A stretch of 36,000 nt of DNA from Symbiodinium natans (taxonomy: Eukaryota; Sar; Dinophyceae; Suessiales; Symbiodiniaceae). A program made the translations under genes and the position numbers. How positions within the stretch are numbered: position 1 is the first letter of the stretch; each line of letters opens with the position of its first letter. Below are positions 18,508-26,614 of the stretch, piece by piece. A model generated the notes under the pieces. It saw nothing but the letters and a program-made list of their open reading frames with translations. It searched no databases and was not told where the DNA came from. The DNA lies in assembly GCA_905221605.1 (NCBI GenBank), contig CAJNDS010002739.1, positions 243,600 through 279,599 on the forward strand, given 5' to 3'.

Positions 18508-20067
18508 ATGACGGCTCCTCCATCAATTCCGCCCGAGGTGGCCAAAGAGGCCCCGGCACTTTTCGGTTCAACTTACCGCAAAAATGAGGGTTTCTCTTCA
18601 CTTCTGAACTCGCTGAAGTCCCCCGCCCCCCCCCCCCGGCCCGGTACGCCGTGGAGGCCTCTAAGCTGGCGAAGCAGGGCGACGTGGAGGGCTTGAAGAG
18701 ATACTTGAAGCAGGCTGCTGTCAGCGCCCGCAACTTCGAGAATGACATCGTTCGCGCATTTGCATGGAAACTGTTTTCAAAGCTTGCGCTGCAGAGTTGC
18801 GTAGCAATCGTGCTTCAAACCTCTTGCATTCTTTGGCCAGCGTTTGGTGCGCCTCGATCCGCAAGTTTGTGATGTTGCCTGGGCCTGCGAGGCCGAGGCT
18901 ACGCGACCAGCGGCTGCAGCCGGCGCGGATTATGATCCAATGCACTTCCGCGGCGACTTGGAGCTTATGGCGAAGATGTATGGCAGGTTTGGCACAATCG
19001 GCTCGGATGTCTTCGGTAGCTGCAGGTGTACTAGCCCCCCTCGGCTCGAACGAAATCGAACGTAGCAGCAAGCAAGTCGACGAGTGCCCCCTCCAGTCAC
19101 GAAAGCTAGCCTGCCAGTTGACCTCGTGTTGATTTGGGCTGCTCTTCTGTGCAAATGGTGCAAATGAATGCCTTTGTTTGACGTTGCTTGTTGCATATGG
19201 TATACTTGTGTGTTATAGGTACAGGCCCAACTTTCTGAGCTTCCAATATTGCATCATCAGTTGGTGTATAGTGTATCTCGTGGCTAGATGTTACTTCTCT
19301 ATAAGTTTGGCATCCCTGCCCCAGTCCCTTACCACAAGTTGGGAGTTGGGTTGTACACGGTTGACGGCGCATTCTCCTCAGACGTGAACCTGCTCTGGGC
19401 AGAATCTGCACAGAAGACTCGACCCAGAGCCTGTCGGGCACTTGTGGCGAACAACTGGCCCAGGCGCGCAAGAATCTCCGGAGAGCCCAAACGAGCTCAA
19501 CCACACCTTCGAGGCTGGGCAGTGCCAGAACATGGCGTCGTTTTGCAGAATTTTCGCAGATGAGCCTCTGTGATACGGCCAGGGCGGACCAAAAGATCCG
19601 TGGCGCAAAGACCCTGCCTTTTGGTTCTGCATCTGGTGAAGGATTTCATGCCGTTTTTGACAGTGCGGTCTTGTGTCAGAGTGTCGCTAATGCAGCTGTC
19701 TGCTGGACAATTGTTAGCAGAAGTTTCTGACCCCCTCGGATCTTCAGATCAGTGCTGCTTCAGGAAACTACGGACAAGAATCCGGAGCCCTGCACGAAGG
19801 AGGAGTTGCAGGCGACGGTGGATCAATACGGATGCTTGGCTCGCAGCCATCTGATGTGGTCCTCGTCGTAGCTTCAGAGCCTCATCTTCAGTGACATGAG
19901 CCTACCATGCCCCCGTTGCCTTAAGGACAAGTTGGTGGCCCTCAACTCAGATACCCGCATACTGGCGTGGGCCGTGCTGACAGAATCACGCTGGCCTTGA
20001 ACTCATGCTTGTCCAAGGCGACCGTCAGATGGATCAGATCATTGCAAAGCTCAAAGAGGCAGCTTGA
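18508..20067 (+). CDS. Unrecognised protein, gene 2 (exons about 18508-18750, 18841-19013, 19764-19856, 19990-20067)
   Basis: Starts at ATG 18508 in a GCCACC-ATG context and reads MTAPPSIPPEVAKEAPALFG, then STYRKNEGFSSLLNS. After a 12-base C run at 18626-18637 the frame changes and reads YAVEASKLAKQGDVEGLK, then RYLKQAAVSARNFEND. Later exons give LDPQVCDVAWACEAEA with MHFRGDLELMAKMYG (acceptor TTGGCCAG), NPEPCTKEELQATVDQYGC (acceptor GCTTCAG), and LELMLVQGDRQMDQIIAK (acceptor GACAG). These are helix-rich, soluble-looking segments with no family I can name. Joining of the later exons was not proven by phase. Confidence 0.5.
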
Positions 20068-20191
20068 GTGCACAAACTATTGGAGGATGGGTTGGAGAAC
20101 ACGAGGTTTCGAACTGGGTCTTCACGTGAGACATACGCCTCACGCGCGAGGCGAAGTCGCAGAGTCACGTGCGGTGCACGTCCAAACCAGC

Positions 20192-20213
20192 CCCGCCCCC
20201 CCCCCCCCCCCCC
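20192..20213 (+). repeat. Poly-C tract
   Basis: About 20 C residues broken once by G. Long homopolymer and likely assembly-sensitive. Frames across it give only poly-Pro or poly-Gly. Confidence 0.9.
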
Positions 20214-20317
20214 GCTACCTTGCTTGCAGCTGTTTGGGTCTGCTCGCAGACCCAGCGTACCGGAGCAAAGCGCCCAACACTCATTGCAGACGCTGTACTA
20301 GTGCCAGCACTGCTTAG

Positions 20318-20400
20318 AAACAGTCGTGCATGGAAGATTCCCGACCAGACATTCACAGGCACCTGGTGTGCGAGAACTGCAGAAAAAACAGTTCTGAAAA
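20318..20400 (+). CDS. Candidate exon with Cys/His spacing
   Basis: Follows CTGCTTAG and reads CMEDSRPDIHRHLVCENC before a stop. The HxxxH and CxxC spacing could be zinc-binding but is far too short to assign. Confidence 0.25.
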
Positions 20401-20736
20401 GTTCTGAAATTTCGCCTTGTGAGTGTGGGGTGATAAATGTTTTCCTGGTGAAGATGACTTGAATGCTTCCCCGTTGGACCTCCTGCAGTGAGGTCCAGGA
20501 TCAGTCGCCTGGAGGCTGCTGGGCACACTCAAGTTGTTGTTGGACAGCCGATTCAGTTTTTGTGTATATACACATATATTATGACCGTTTTTAAGTTACG
20601 ATAGCATACAAGACTGCATAATATAAAGTAGTGTAATGTTGTATCATGTAACGTAACATTCTCTCATGTTCTGTAATCTCGTATAAATCGGGCTTAGGCT
20701 TCCGGGATTCCTGCTTGCTGCTGTTTTGTTCTGTCT

Positions 20737-20949
20737 GATGCGCCGCCTGAGCCAGGGAGCTTGCCAGACGCTGTGAAGCTTGACCAAGCACTACAGGGAG
20801 GCAAAGAGGTACCGAAGCAGCATCTGATCCTGGAGTTGACATGCAAACCTCCAGGGTTTGGGAGCAATCGGAGCAGCTGTGGCTCCAGCTTTCGTACATG
20901 TCTCGTCCAGGGCTTCGTCGTTCATCGCTCATCCTTCATCACGGGTTGA
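20737..20949 (+). CDS. Candidate exon(s), two competing frames
   Basis: One frame reads PDAVKLDQALQGGKEVPKQH. Another, from about 20827, reads MQTSRVWEQSEQLWLQLSYM. Both look protein-like; at most one is coding at each position. Confidence 0.25.
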   Translation, partial: DAPPEPGSLPDAVKLDQALQGGKEVPKQHLILELTCKPPGFGSNRSSCGSSFRTCLVQGFVVHRSSFITG

Positions 20950-21154
20950 AAGCCGTCCACCCCCTCCCCCCTCCGACCACAGGCTTGGTACGGATGGCCT
21001 CTAGTGGCTCTAGCGCTTAAGGTTGCCGTTGCCGCATCCTACAGCCCCCGAGCCAGTTGCCAGCTCAGGTATTGAGGATCGAAGGCCGGCTGCCACAACT
21101 TGCGGAAGGGCCATGAAGACCTGTCCATGTGCTGCTACAGATGCGCACCATGAG

Positions 21155-21230
21155 GCGATCTCTACGTGTATGCCGCCCACGCCGACAGTTTCATCGCCGA
21201 CCCGAAAGTTCAGGAGTCCTTTGCACAGGG
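21155..21230 (+). CDS. Candidate exon of gene 2 region
   Basis: After CATGAG the frame reads DLYVYAAHADSFIADPKVQ and ESFAQG, a convincing protein-like composition. The same frame upstream (GHEDLSMCCYRC) is separated by one TGA, suggesting an intron or a break. Confidence 0.35.
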
Positions 21231-21393
21231 AAATCGGGGGAGGGGGGAAGTTGAGGTTTTGGGTGCTTGAATCCGAGGGGCAGTTTTTGCTGGTCCAAAC
21301 AGAGCCTCGAAGAAATCTCCGGCAGCAGGGTTTCTGTTTTCAGTGCTAGTGCTCGTCTCCTTTCTGTTTCCGAACATTGCGAGTTGTGACTCT

Positions 21394-21450
21394 TCTTCTA
21401 AGGGGCGTGAAGTCTTCTAAGGGGCGTGAAGTCTTCTAAGGGGCGTGAAG
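21394..21450 (+). repeat. Three perfect tandem copies of a 19-bp unit
   Basis: TCTTCTAAGGGGCGTGAAG repeated three times without change. Confidence 0.95.
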
Positions 21451-21682
21451 TCATACGCGTACACCCTCTATTCATGGGATCCTATGCGGTCCTATAGTGG
21501 ACGAGCCCGAAAGAAGGCCCAAGTAGCTATTGCAGGATTGCTCGTCCATAACCCATGATCTTCCCCGTTGTGTGGGACACAGGAATCCTTCGAGTTGTTG
21601 ATTGCTCCTTGGCTGAAAGTTGGCTGAGAAGGCGCAAGGTAGCCTGACAAGATGATATTGTATTTACATATACCTGCATTAG

Positions 21683-21713
<31 letters not shown>

Positions 21714-21714
21714 G
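21683..21714. repeat. TA microsatellite
   Basis: About 15 TA units. The Tyr/Ile-rich ORFs across it are artefacts. Confidence 0.95.
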
Positions 21715-21862
21715 GCCATTGCGGTGATCTCTGGCTCGTTCAGTGGACGCGCATCATCCTTTTCATTCCTTGTTTCCTGGCCGTTTCAAGGCGGGCAAGG
21801 CACAAGTCGACACGAGGAACGTGGAGGTCGCTGCGTTGCGTGTGCGTGTCATGTGAATCGCC

Positions 21863-22150
21863 AACTCGGATTCGAAGTACCTATCTACATACCTGAGCAC
21901 GCTTGTGCCGTCACCTCGCAATTTCAGGTCTCGCTGTCCATTCCTCAAAGGATTGTCGAGGCTGAGTGGCAGAAGAAAGCCAAAGGCCGGTGGGCTACGT
22001 CAGATTTGCTCGTCATTGCCTCCTGCCCATACACTTCTTACTTTCCAGCGACACAGCCTCGGCCGTGAGAGGCAACATCTTGTGCAAGTACACTATTCAT
22101 GTGATGTCCAAGACGGGATCCGCAGCTGATGGAGATGCCGTGCCAGGGCA
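21863..22150 (+). CDS. Candidate beta-rich exons (about 21863-21920, 21928-22005, 22049-22150)
   Basis: Three adjacent segments look coding: FEVPIYIPEHACAVTSQF; after ATTTCAG, VSLSIPQRIVEAEWQKKAKG; and after CTTTCCAG, ASAVRGNILCKYTIHVMSK. Alternating hydrophobic residues and Pro suggest a beta-sandwich, loosely like arrestin or C2 folds, but I cannot assign a family. It may be the 3' part of gene 2 or a separate gene. Confidence 0.4.
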
Positions 22151-22472
22151 GCAAGCTTCCAGGGCATGGACGCAAGTACAGCCTTCAAGCTCAGCTTCGC
22201 AGACTAACACTGGCAGCACATCAGTTTTCGATTGGCTGTACTCATTGGATCTTGACTCTGGACAAACTTAAACCACCTAGGTCGGGGTAGTAGCATGGCT
22301 GGCCTAGGATTCGAAACTGTGCAGTCACAAAGGGATGCTTCCTGCTTATTCCTGCAGGTGATAAAGAAGTTATCCGACGTGGACGCGGGTTAAACCACAA
22401 AGAGCACATGTTGTCTCAGCATGTGAGTGCACTTGTCAGCACTGGGATCGACTCATATAGCTGCAAAGGTGC

Positions 22473-22601
22473 ATGGCCGCGCTAGACGCTAGCCATGAAG
22501 TGTCTGGCCCTGTGGAGGACGAAGTTGAAGCAAAGGAGAAGATACAGGCAATCTTCAAGGACGTTTCAGATTGCATGTGGCCCTGCTGGACTGTTAGGTA
22601 G
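22473..22601 (+). CDS. Candidate short exon, acidic helix
   Basis: ATG at 22473 begins MAALDASHEVSGPVEDEVEA and continues KEKIQAIFKDVSDCM to a TAG at 22599-22601. The helix-like, charged sequence makes coding likely, but it is too short for a complete gene and donor sites are unclear. Confidence 0.35.
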   Translation: MAALDASHEVSGPVEDEVEAKEKIQAIFKDVSDCMWPCWTVR

Positions 22602-22639
22602 TGAGCAGTGTGCGCTGCTAGTGTGGACATCCTTCATGC

Positions 22640-22790
22640 CGTAGCAGCCCTGGTTGCAGGAACATGGCATATCACAGGAGGTGACTCCAGTGAGCAGCCC
22701 GACTGCAAGGTGTCGGTTGAAAGCTCTGATCATAAGGCTTCAAAGGATTCTTTAAGAGGTCACGACACAACCCCAAAGTTCCCTAAGCAG
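22640..22790 (+). CDS. Candidate exon
   Basis: Open frame AGTWHITGGDSSEQPDCK continuing SVESSDHKASKDSLRG. Protein-like composition, no family, acceptor possibly GTTGCAG at about 22660. Confidence 0.2.
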
Positions 22791-23094
22791 TTTTGGTGCC
22801 GAGGCATGACGATGAAGCCATACAGGCTCTGACCAACTCTCCAGGCGCAGAGCGCGCTCGACAGCTGTGCTGGTGGGCTTATGACTTTGGACTTTGGTTT
22901 CAGGGCGATTGTCCCTTTTCCCTGAAGGTTGACTGCGTTAGCGCGCTTGAGTGCTCTTCTTGCCTTGTCTGACTTTGTCAGATGCTCACTGCCTCTCTTT
23001 GTCATTAAGTTCATTACTGCGGTTACAAGTCCTAGCGACCCACAGAATCACTGAACCCCAAGGCCTCCCACAACCTTTCAACCTTTTGGCCTCC

Positions 23095-23213
23095 GTGCAG
23101 ACTTGCAGCCGCCACCGAAGCACATCGATGACGAAGCGCCCACATGACACCATCTGCCACAGGCCGTGCAGTGCCACTTCTCGAGCCTCAAGAAATGCAA
23201 GAATGGATAACCC
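23095..23213 (+). CDS. Candidate exon fragments
   Basis: ADLQPPPKHIDDEAPT (after CCGTGCAG or nearby) and VQCHFSSLKKCKNG ending at TAA 23210-23212. Plausible coding, but their relation to each other is unclear. A 115-codon open frame on the opposite strand (22986-23333) has no recognisable content. Confidence 0.25.
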
Positions 23214-24070
23214 CCCCCACCCACCCCCTGCACGTTTTTCAAGCATTAGCAACCAACCCTTGATCTCGAGAGGTGACTCTGCTGGGCGTTGCAAACCGAA
23301 CAGCTGCGCAAGAATCGAAAGCAATAGACGCAAGCGAAAGTCACACTCCGGGCTGGCTCATGCGTGAGCCACCCAGTCTCTCACCGAGTGAACCATGGTG
23401 ACCGAGCATCGCAGTCAAATGAAGGGGCGCTGGGGCAGCTGGGGACAGGCGGGACTTGTGACATGCCCGAGCCACTGATCCGAGGTCAGCACTCGCGGGC
23501 TTCTGTTTTTGCATTCTGTTCCTGGCTGCTAAGAGCCACCGAACTCTCTAGAAGAGGCTTCAGAAACATTCCGAACATGTGGAGTTCCTGTGCTCGCTTG
23601 GGCTAAGATGGCGCAGAGGCATGTCCGAGCGTCGGCAGCTCGGCATCCCCGGCCTTTGCAGGGCTTTAGGGTGTGAAGCAGCGAGGCAACCGACGCAACC
23701 GTCGAGTTGTTCTATGTGACCGCAACCGGTTGAATCGCCTGCAAGAGGTGCCGTAATTGTGAAGTTTTCAACGGTTGCGGTGCTCTGTCGGTAGGAGTAT
23801 AGTATAAGTAGTTCTGGGCCGCAGCTTTTCCTGCAATAGCCTGCCAGTGATCGCCCCAGAAGACAAGATACAGCAGAAGTGGCCCTGTGCAGCTTATCCT
23901 ATAGGATCAGATTGAAGCCACAGCGCGCGAGTAGCATACAGGTAGACTTGGAAGTGCTCGTGTGTAGCTTTGCTTCGGCCGTGCTTGAAAACCTGTACTC
24001 GTAAGGTGGGGATAGGAACGAGATATTACCGAGATATACTACCAAGGCTGCAGATGCTGGTCCTGCAAGT
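23214..24070. other. No gene recognised
   Basis: A C-run lies at 23211-23224. A short frame GRWGSWGQAG near 23428 mimics a TSP1 WxxW spacing but lacks CSxSCG. Nothing else seen. Confidence 0.4.
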
Positions 24071-24890
24071 CTGGGTTAAGCGGCCTTGAAGACGGTTGCG
24101 TAAGTTGCAGACACAACCAGTGCAGAAGTTTCCACTGAGGGCTGTGGGCGGAGTAGGCGCTCCTCTTTTTTGCCGCTTGTTCCAAGGTTGGCCCGCCCTG
24201 CTCCACGGCGCACAATCACTTCGGCACGGCCCCCACGGAGTTCTCGACACTGAGCTCTGAAAACCACAAACATGCCTGGATCCTACGAACATCTCAGAAC
24301 TTGCTCTCAGCTTCTCCCAGGCGAGCAGCTCTGGCTTCTGGGCATGGGGGCTCAAGAGCTCTTTCTTCGCTTGGGGCCCCGGTGTATTGGGAGGCAGAGA
24401 GGTTGGGGCAGAGCCCTGTGCCCTCCATCTCTCCACCTCTTCGGCTCAGTGTCTTCCTTGGGAGGTGATGCGCAGCGAGCTCTCGACGTTCTCGCGGAGC
24501 GAACATGCATCGAGGGATGAAGTTGCGCTTCTTCCCTAAGTCTCGGCATCCTCGGCAATTGCTTTGGACATGTCGATGTCGAGATTTGTCGAGTGTCGTC
24601 CGATACAGGAGCTTCCCTTCGTCAATGCTTCGCGGATCGGCGTCGTTGGATGCAGCGGCTCATCACCCGGCCGTTTCCCGTTCTTGCTCTGAACGTTCCA
24701 TGCTGTTGAACTGTTTAACTGTTCATTTGTCCGGAAGACTTGCCCCAGTAGTCTTTCGCACGGCAACAGAGCCCGGCGCAAAAAGGTGGTGGTGCCCTCA
24801 GTGCCTACCTTGGTGCGGTCGACCCGAGGGTGGCTGTGGTGGCAGGGAGCTCAGGGTGACAGCAGTCCAGAACGCGTGCTCCTGAGCAGA
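24071..24890. other. Overlapping open frames, coding strand undecided
   Basis: GC-rich stretch open on both strands. Plus-strand pieces (LRKLQTQPVQKFPLRAVGG at about 24090; GGDAQRALDVLAERTC at about 24460) and a minus-strand piece (STNLDIDMSKAIAEDAET at about 24540) all look possible. No family recognised. Confidence 0.2.
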
Positions 24891-25042
24891 AAGCCGTGCT
24901 CTGGCAGGTTGTGGCATGTTACTTTTCCACTCTAGGCCTGGTTTCGGAGATTCCGTGCTCATGTCAGTTCCACCAGTGGGCCTTTCAACTGACAGAGAAC
25001 TTCACAGAGCCACGTGGCAGGCCGTGAGCTGGAGATTGGCAC

Positions 25043-25399
25043 TTGCAAGGGCCTTGGGCAGAGCCTCTGCTTCGCATCCGAAGACGTGAAAACCTTTTGA
25101 GAACAGCTGGCTTCTCAGAGGCAACTACGATGCAGAGCAAATCCTGTGGAAGATGGCTTCGCATGAGTCCTAGAACGGGCCAGGGGAGGGGCAAAAGGCA
25201 GCACGAATTCCCGATGCCACGACAAATCATCTTGTGGCCACAGCGCCTCCGCAGCTTTTTCGAGAGGTATGGCATCGACAAGCCAGACCTCCTACGGGCC
25301 CGTGCACCCAAACCGACCGCCGGTCACCAAGAGGACGAGTTTCGAACTGCTAAGATCATGCATACCTGGTGTCCCCTCTGTTGCTCCCTCAGTCTCTGA
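25043..25399 (+). CDS. Candidate exon(s), unrecognised protein
   Basis: A 119-codon open frame. Its best part follows CTCCGCAG at 25253 and reads FFERYGIDKPDLLRARAPKP, then HQEDEFRTAKI. A second frame near 25110 reads LLRGNYDAEQILWKMASHES. No family assigned; it may be two exons in different frames. Confidence 0.3.
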   Translation: MQGPWAEPLLRIRRRENLLRTAGFSEATTMQSKSCGRWLRMSPRTGQGRGKRQHEFPMPRQIILWPQRLRSFFERYGIDKPDLLRARAPKPTAGHQEDEFRTAKIMHTWCPLCCSLSL

Positions 25400-25578
25400 A
25401 CGGTCCAGGCAGTGATTCTCACATCTCACGACTGCTTCCCGATCCTCGGCGGGCGGGAAGGCTTTGCGGAGGCCACCTTCAGCCTTCAAGTTAGGACAAT
25501 TACGGGGTGTATGTATGGTTTAGGATCAAATTTGAGAAATGGTTCCGTCAGTTTAGTGTTTTTGGGCCACTGGCTCAG

Positions 25579-25672
25579 GCGGAGGAAGCTTTCCGTGCAC
25601 ATGGTGATGCCTCCGGGCTCTGTGCGAGCGAAGCGCCAGGATACCACCAGGTGCCCCCGGCGCCCCCTTAAA
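25579..25672 (+). CDS. Candidate exon
   Basis: After GGCTCAG the frame reads AEEAFRAHGDASGLCASEAP and ends YHQVPPAPP before TAA 25670-25672. Unrecognised. Confidence 0.3.
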
Positions 25673-25679
25673 CTCTGAT

Positions 25680-26317
25680 TGCGGCCCCTCCGTGGCTCTG
25701 TTTTCCTGAGCTTCTTGCGTACGGCTTCCGATCGAGGGCTCCTATTTCTACGATCCTGCCCTACTGCTGCTGAAAGTAGTTAGTAGTATGTTCATGCTGC
25801 TATACCATCATTGCTACTTTTGCTATGGTTATGCGATTATGACTACAACTATCATCACTTGTGGGCATCCGGTACTCGCTTCAGCTGATTGGCCCAAGTT
25901 GGTGGGGGCAGCTTCCAGGCTTGCAGCCGGAGCCAGGCAGGTTCCCCTATGAAGGAGCTGCGGACTAAGAAGCCCCCCTGGGTCATCTCCTTGTCTCCCC
26001 GTACAGTCCCCCCTAGGAAGCAGTAAAAAACTCTGAACAGTAAAACTTTCAGCCCCAAGCCGTCATCCGAAGCATGTCCAGTGGCCTCGAGGATGCTAAA
26101 ACCCTAAGCTACGCCAAAGCCCTAAACCGCGCAACCCTGAGAGCCCGAAGCCCTGGCAGCCTGGGAGCCAGTTGCGAACTTGTTGGCACTTCTAGGGTTG
26201 AGGCTCTAGGGCTTGCGGCTTAGGCTTGCGGCTTAGAGTTGTGGGGGTTTGAATCTTTATAGGTTTAGGGCCTTCGTTGCGGTGATGCCATCCACCCGTA
26301 AATCGGGTGTTTTTCTC
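25680..26317. other. No gene recognised
   Basis: Contains degenerate telomere-like phrases (for example CCCTAAGC and CCCTAAACC at 26102-26130). No convincing exon. Confidence 0.4.
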
Positions 26318-26378
26318 CCAAACAGGGGGTACCCTTTCCAGGAGGTTCCTTTAAGCAGGATCAGAGCTTTTCTTTTTT
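26318..26378. repeat. Foldback element, family 2, partial copy 4
   Basis: CCCAAACAGGGGGTACCCTT followed by GGTTCCTTTAAG matches the left half of copies 1 and 3. The right half is not seen; a G-run (26388-26412) follows. Confidence 0.45.
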
Positions 26379-26430
26379 GCAGGGGCGGGAGGGGGGTGGG
26401 GGGGGGGGGCGGGCAAAAAGCTGCGGGAGG

Positions 26431-26520
26431 CCCTAAACCCTAAGCCCTAAACTCTAAACTCTAAACCCTAAACCCTAAACCCTAAACCCCACCTAAACCC
26501 TAAACCCTAAACCCTAGACC
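26431..26520 (-). repeat. CCCTAAA array upstream of signal-peptide exon
   Basis: About twelve CCCTAAA-type units with variants. Confidence 0.95.
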
Positions 26521-26559
26521 CCAACTATCGATTTCGCGAGCTTCCCCCGACTTCTGCAG

Positions 26560-26614
26560 GGTGCCATGGGCCGCTGGCTGCTGGCGCTCGGCGCCGTGCT
26601 TGGCGCCGAGGCGC
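26560..26614 (+). CDS. First exon with signal peptide (gene 3 start)
   Basis: ATG at 26566 reads MGRWLLALGAVLGAEA: Arg, a nine-residue hydrophobic core, then small residues suited to signal peptidase. The GTAGCT at 26615 is a plausible donor; otherwise the frame stops at 26635. CTTCTGCAG ends at 26559, six bases before the ATG, and could serve as a spliced-leader or cis acceptor. Telomeric arrays lie on both sides. The junction to the 26929 exon does not fit in phase, so one more exon is probably missing. Confidence 0.5.

Noticed and set aside
22986-23333. 115-codon minus-strand ORF
   Set aside because: No recognisable motif, and opposite to plus-strand fragments that look more coding; orientation is also unlike all convincing genes here.
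23410-23480. Possible extra TSP1 near GRWGSWGQAG
   Set aside because: Has the Trp spacing but no CSxSCG, no PVDC and no paired exon; judged chance.
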